DNA of 64,000 nt from Alphaproteobacteria bacterium. GTDB taxonomy: Bacteria; Pseudomonadota; Alphaproteobacteria; Sphingomonadales; Kordiimonadaceae. The translations under genes and the position numbers were made by a program. How positions within the stretch are numbered: the stretch's first letter is position 1; each line of letters begins with the position of its first letter. The DNA lies in NCBI GenBank assembly GCA_006226495.1, contig SBGU01000010.1, positions 1-64,000 of the forward strand. Reading direction: 5' to 3'. Shown one piece after another: positions 62,651 to 64,000 of this stretch. The notes below the pieces were generated by a model. It was not told where the DNA came from, ran no database searches, and worked only from the letters and a program-made list of their open reading frames with translations.

Positions 62651-64000
62651 CTAGTCCAGGAGCTTGAAGCGCACGGCAAAACCGCCACCGGGCGCCATGG
62701 CGATATCCAGACTGTCCTTGCTGGTCACCACCCTGGTGTCGGTCACAAGCGCGGTCGGATTGGTGCGATAGTCCGCGTCGGGTGCATCCTTGTAGATTTG
62801 CGCTTCATAACGTTTGCCGGGGGCAAGGAAATCAAGCGGTTGGCTGAGCGTGTGGGCTTCCTCGTCGGTTACCGCACCAAGGTACCAGTCCTGCCCGCCA
62901 CGCGGCTGGCGGGCCATCACGACATAGTCGCCGATTGCAGCCTGCAGGGTTTTTGATACCTCCCAATCGGTCGGCACATCCAGGATGAACTGGAAGGCAT
63001 CGGGCCGGGCTTCATAATTTTCCGGCAGGTCCGCCGCCATCTGGATCGGGCTATAGACCACGACATAGAGCGCAAGCTGCGTCGCGAGGGTGGACTGCAC
63101 CCGGCGTGTCAGCTCCGTTTTGCCATGTTCGATGTCGAAAATGCCGGGCGTATAGTCCATGGGGCCCGCCAGCAGGCGTGTGAACGGCAGGATTGAGACA
63201 TGCTCGGGCGGGTTGGTGGGGTTGCCCCAGGCATTGAATTCCTGGCCCCGGGCGCCTTCACGGCTGATCATGTTGGGCCAGGTACGGCGAAGCCCGGTGT
63301 CCTTCACCGGTTCATGGGCGTCGATGGAAATATGGTGTTTGGCCGCCACTTCGGCCACATGCAGGTTATGGCGCACCATATATTGGCCCGCGAACCACTG
63401 TTTGCCGCCGTCACGGTCCGGAATGGTGCCGCTGTGGCGCACATAACCGGTTTTCACCTGTGAAACGCCGTAACGGGCATAAAAGGCCATCGCGTCTTCA
63501 AGCTGGTCTTCATAATTGACCACGGCACCGCCGGTCTCGTTATGGCCCACAAGGTTGACACCCTTTTCCTTGCCATAAGCGGTGATCGCGTCGATATCGA
63601 AGTCCGGATAGGCCTCGGTGAAGCTGAATTTGTCACCATTCGCGATCCAGTCGCCGTCCCAGCCGGTGTTCCAGCCTTCCACCAGTACCCCGTCGAAGCC
63701 GTATTTGGCCGCGAAATCCATATAGTGTTTCACGTTGGCGGTGTTGGCGCCGTGGGCCGGCCCGCTGCCCCAGGTGGACTTGTTCAGGTGCATTTCCCAC
63801 CAGATGCCAACATATTTGCCCGGCTTGAACCAGGAAATATCCTTGATCTTGCTGGGCTCGTTCAGGTTCAGTTCGATGCGGCTGTCCGCAAGCGCACCCG
63901 CGCTTTCGCCGATCAGCACCGTGCGCCAGGGTGTGGTGAAGGGGCCGGTCTTGTGCGCCAGCACGCCGTCCGGCCAGGGCATCAGCCAGGCGCTCAGATT
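62651..64000 (-). CDS. GH97 alpha-glucosidase-like protein (5' end beyond window)
   Basis: 449 C-terminal residues are visible; the frame is open to the right edge, so the start and signal peptide are missing. WEMHLNKSTWGSG, GVLVEGWNTGWDGDW, VGHNETGG and ISIDAHEPVKDTGLRRTWPN, then MISREGARGQEFNAWG, match SusB-type GH97. The Glu in HNETGG and the second Glu set fit the inverting alpha-glucosidase branch rather than the retaining alpha-galactosidase branch. A beta-sandwich tail follows. Its place in a xyloglucan locus is unusual, and the substrate may differ from starch. Confidence 0.9.
   Translation of the reverse strand, partial: NLSAWLMPWPDGVLAHKTGPFTTPWRTVLIGESAGALADSRIELNLNEPSKIKDISWFKPGKYVGIWWEMHLNKSTWGSGPAHGANTANVKHYMDFAAKYGFDGVLVEGWNTGWDGDWIANGDKFSFTEAYPDFDIDAITAYGKEKGVNLVGHNETGGAVVNYEDQLEDAMAFYARYGVSQVKTGYVRHSGTIPDRDGGKQWFAGQYMVRHNLHVAEVAAKHHISIDAHEPVKDTGLRRTWPNMISREGARGQEFNAWGNPTNPPEHVSILPFTRLLAGPMDYTPGIFDIEHGKTELTRRVQSTLATQLALYVVVYSPIQMAADLPENYEARPDAFQFILDVPTDWEVSKTLQAAIGDYVVMARQPRGGQDWYLGAVTDEEAHTLSQPLDFLAPGKRYEAQIYKDAPDADYRTNPTALVTDTRVVTSKDSLDIAMAPGGGFAVRFKLLD

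Overview
The window looks like a chromosomal segment of a GC-rich alphaproteobacterium. Supporting signs are Caulobacter-type TonB-dependent receptors (TBDRs), SapC and PrnA-type halogenase genes beside receptors, many exported hydrolases and overlapping ATGA gene junctions. Genus cannot be fixed from the sequence; Caulobacterales, Sphingomonadales or Kordiimonadales would all fit. I see no rRNA, tRNA, insertion sequence, prophage or CRISPR array. Nearly every gene serves capture and breakdown of polymers.

Layout. (A) 1-6179, minus: the first 2059 codons of a giant serralysin-like M10 protease with hundreds of residues of RTX repeats and an embedded beta-helix-like island; its end lies beyond the left edge. 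(B) 6519-18886: a beta-glucan module. It holds an ExoP-like GH3, LacI regulator 1, a GH16 laminarinase-type enzyme, and a minus-strand run TBDR, SapC, JmjC/cupin, flavin halogenase, serine hydrolase. Five copies of an operator with core GACAGCGCTGTC or close variants lie before GH3, GH16 and the TBDR. (C) 19225-39654: a peptide-utilisation module. It holds an exported class V aminotransferase, three S10 serine carboxypeptidases, a JmjC/cupin, an Lrp/AsnC regulator, an ornithine-cyclodeaminase-like reductase, an amidohydrolase, an APC permease, a class I aminotransferase, a TBDR and two M61-like PDZ metalloproteases. (D) 39661-64000: a probable xyloglucan utilisation locus. It holds a CE20-like acetylesterase, GH29 fucosidase, GH31 with PA14, GH35, two tandem halogenases, TBDR, GH3 lipoprotein, GH74 lipoprotein, LacI regulator 2, an MFS sugar porter and a partial GH97. 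Operators of the type ATGGTAGCGCTACCAT precede the TBDR operon, the GH3/GH74 divergent pair and the porter.

How the parts may work together. In B and D surface or secreted glycanases would cut polymer, the TBDR would import oligosaccharides, periplasmic enzymes would finish them, and a dedicated LacI repressor would sense the product. In C proteases outside the inner membrane would trim peptides, the TBDR would import them and the permease would take up amino acids. The least explained common thread is oxidative tailoring genes (three halogenases with their catalytic residues, two JmjC/cupin proteins and SapC) placed in or near the receptor modules.

All functions are from reading translated sequence and motifs; no database search was run.
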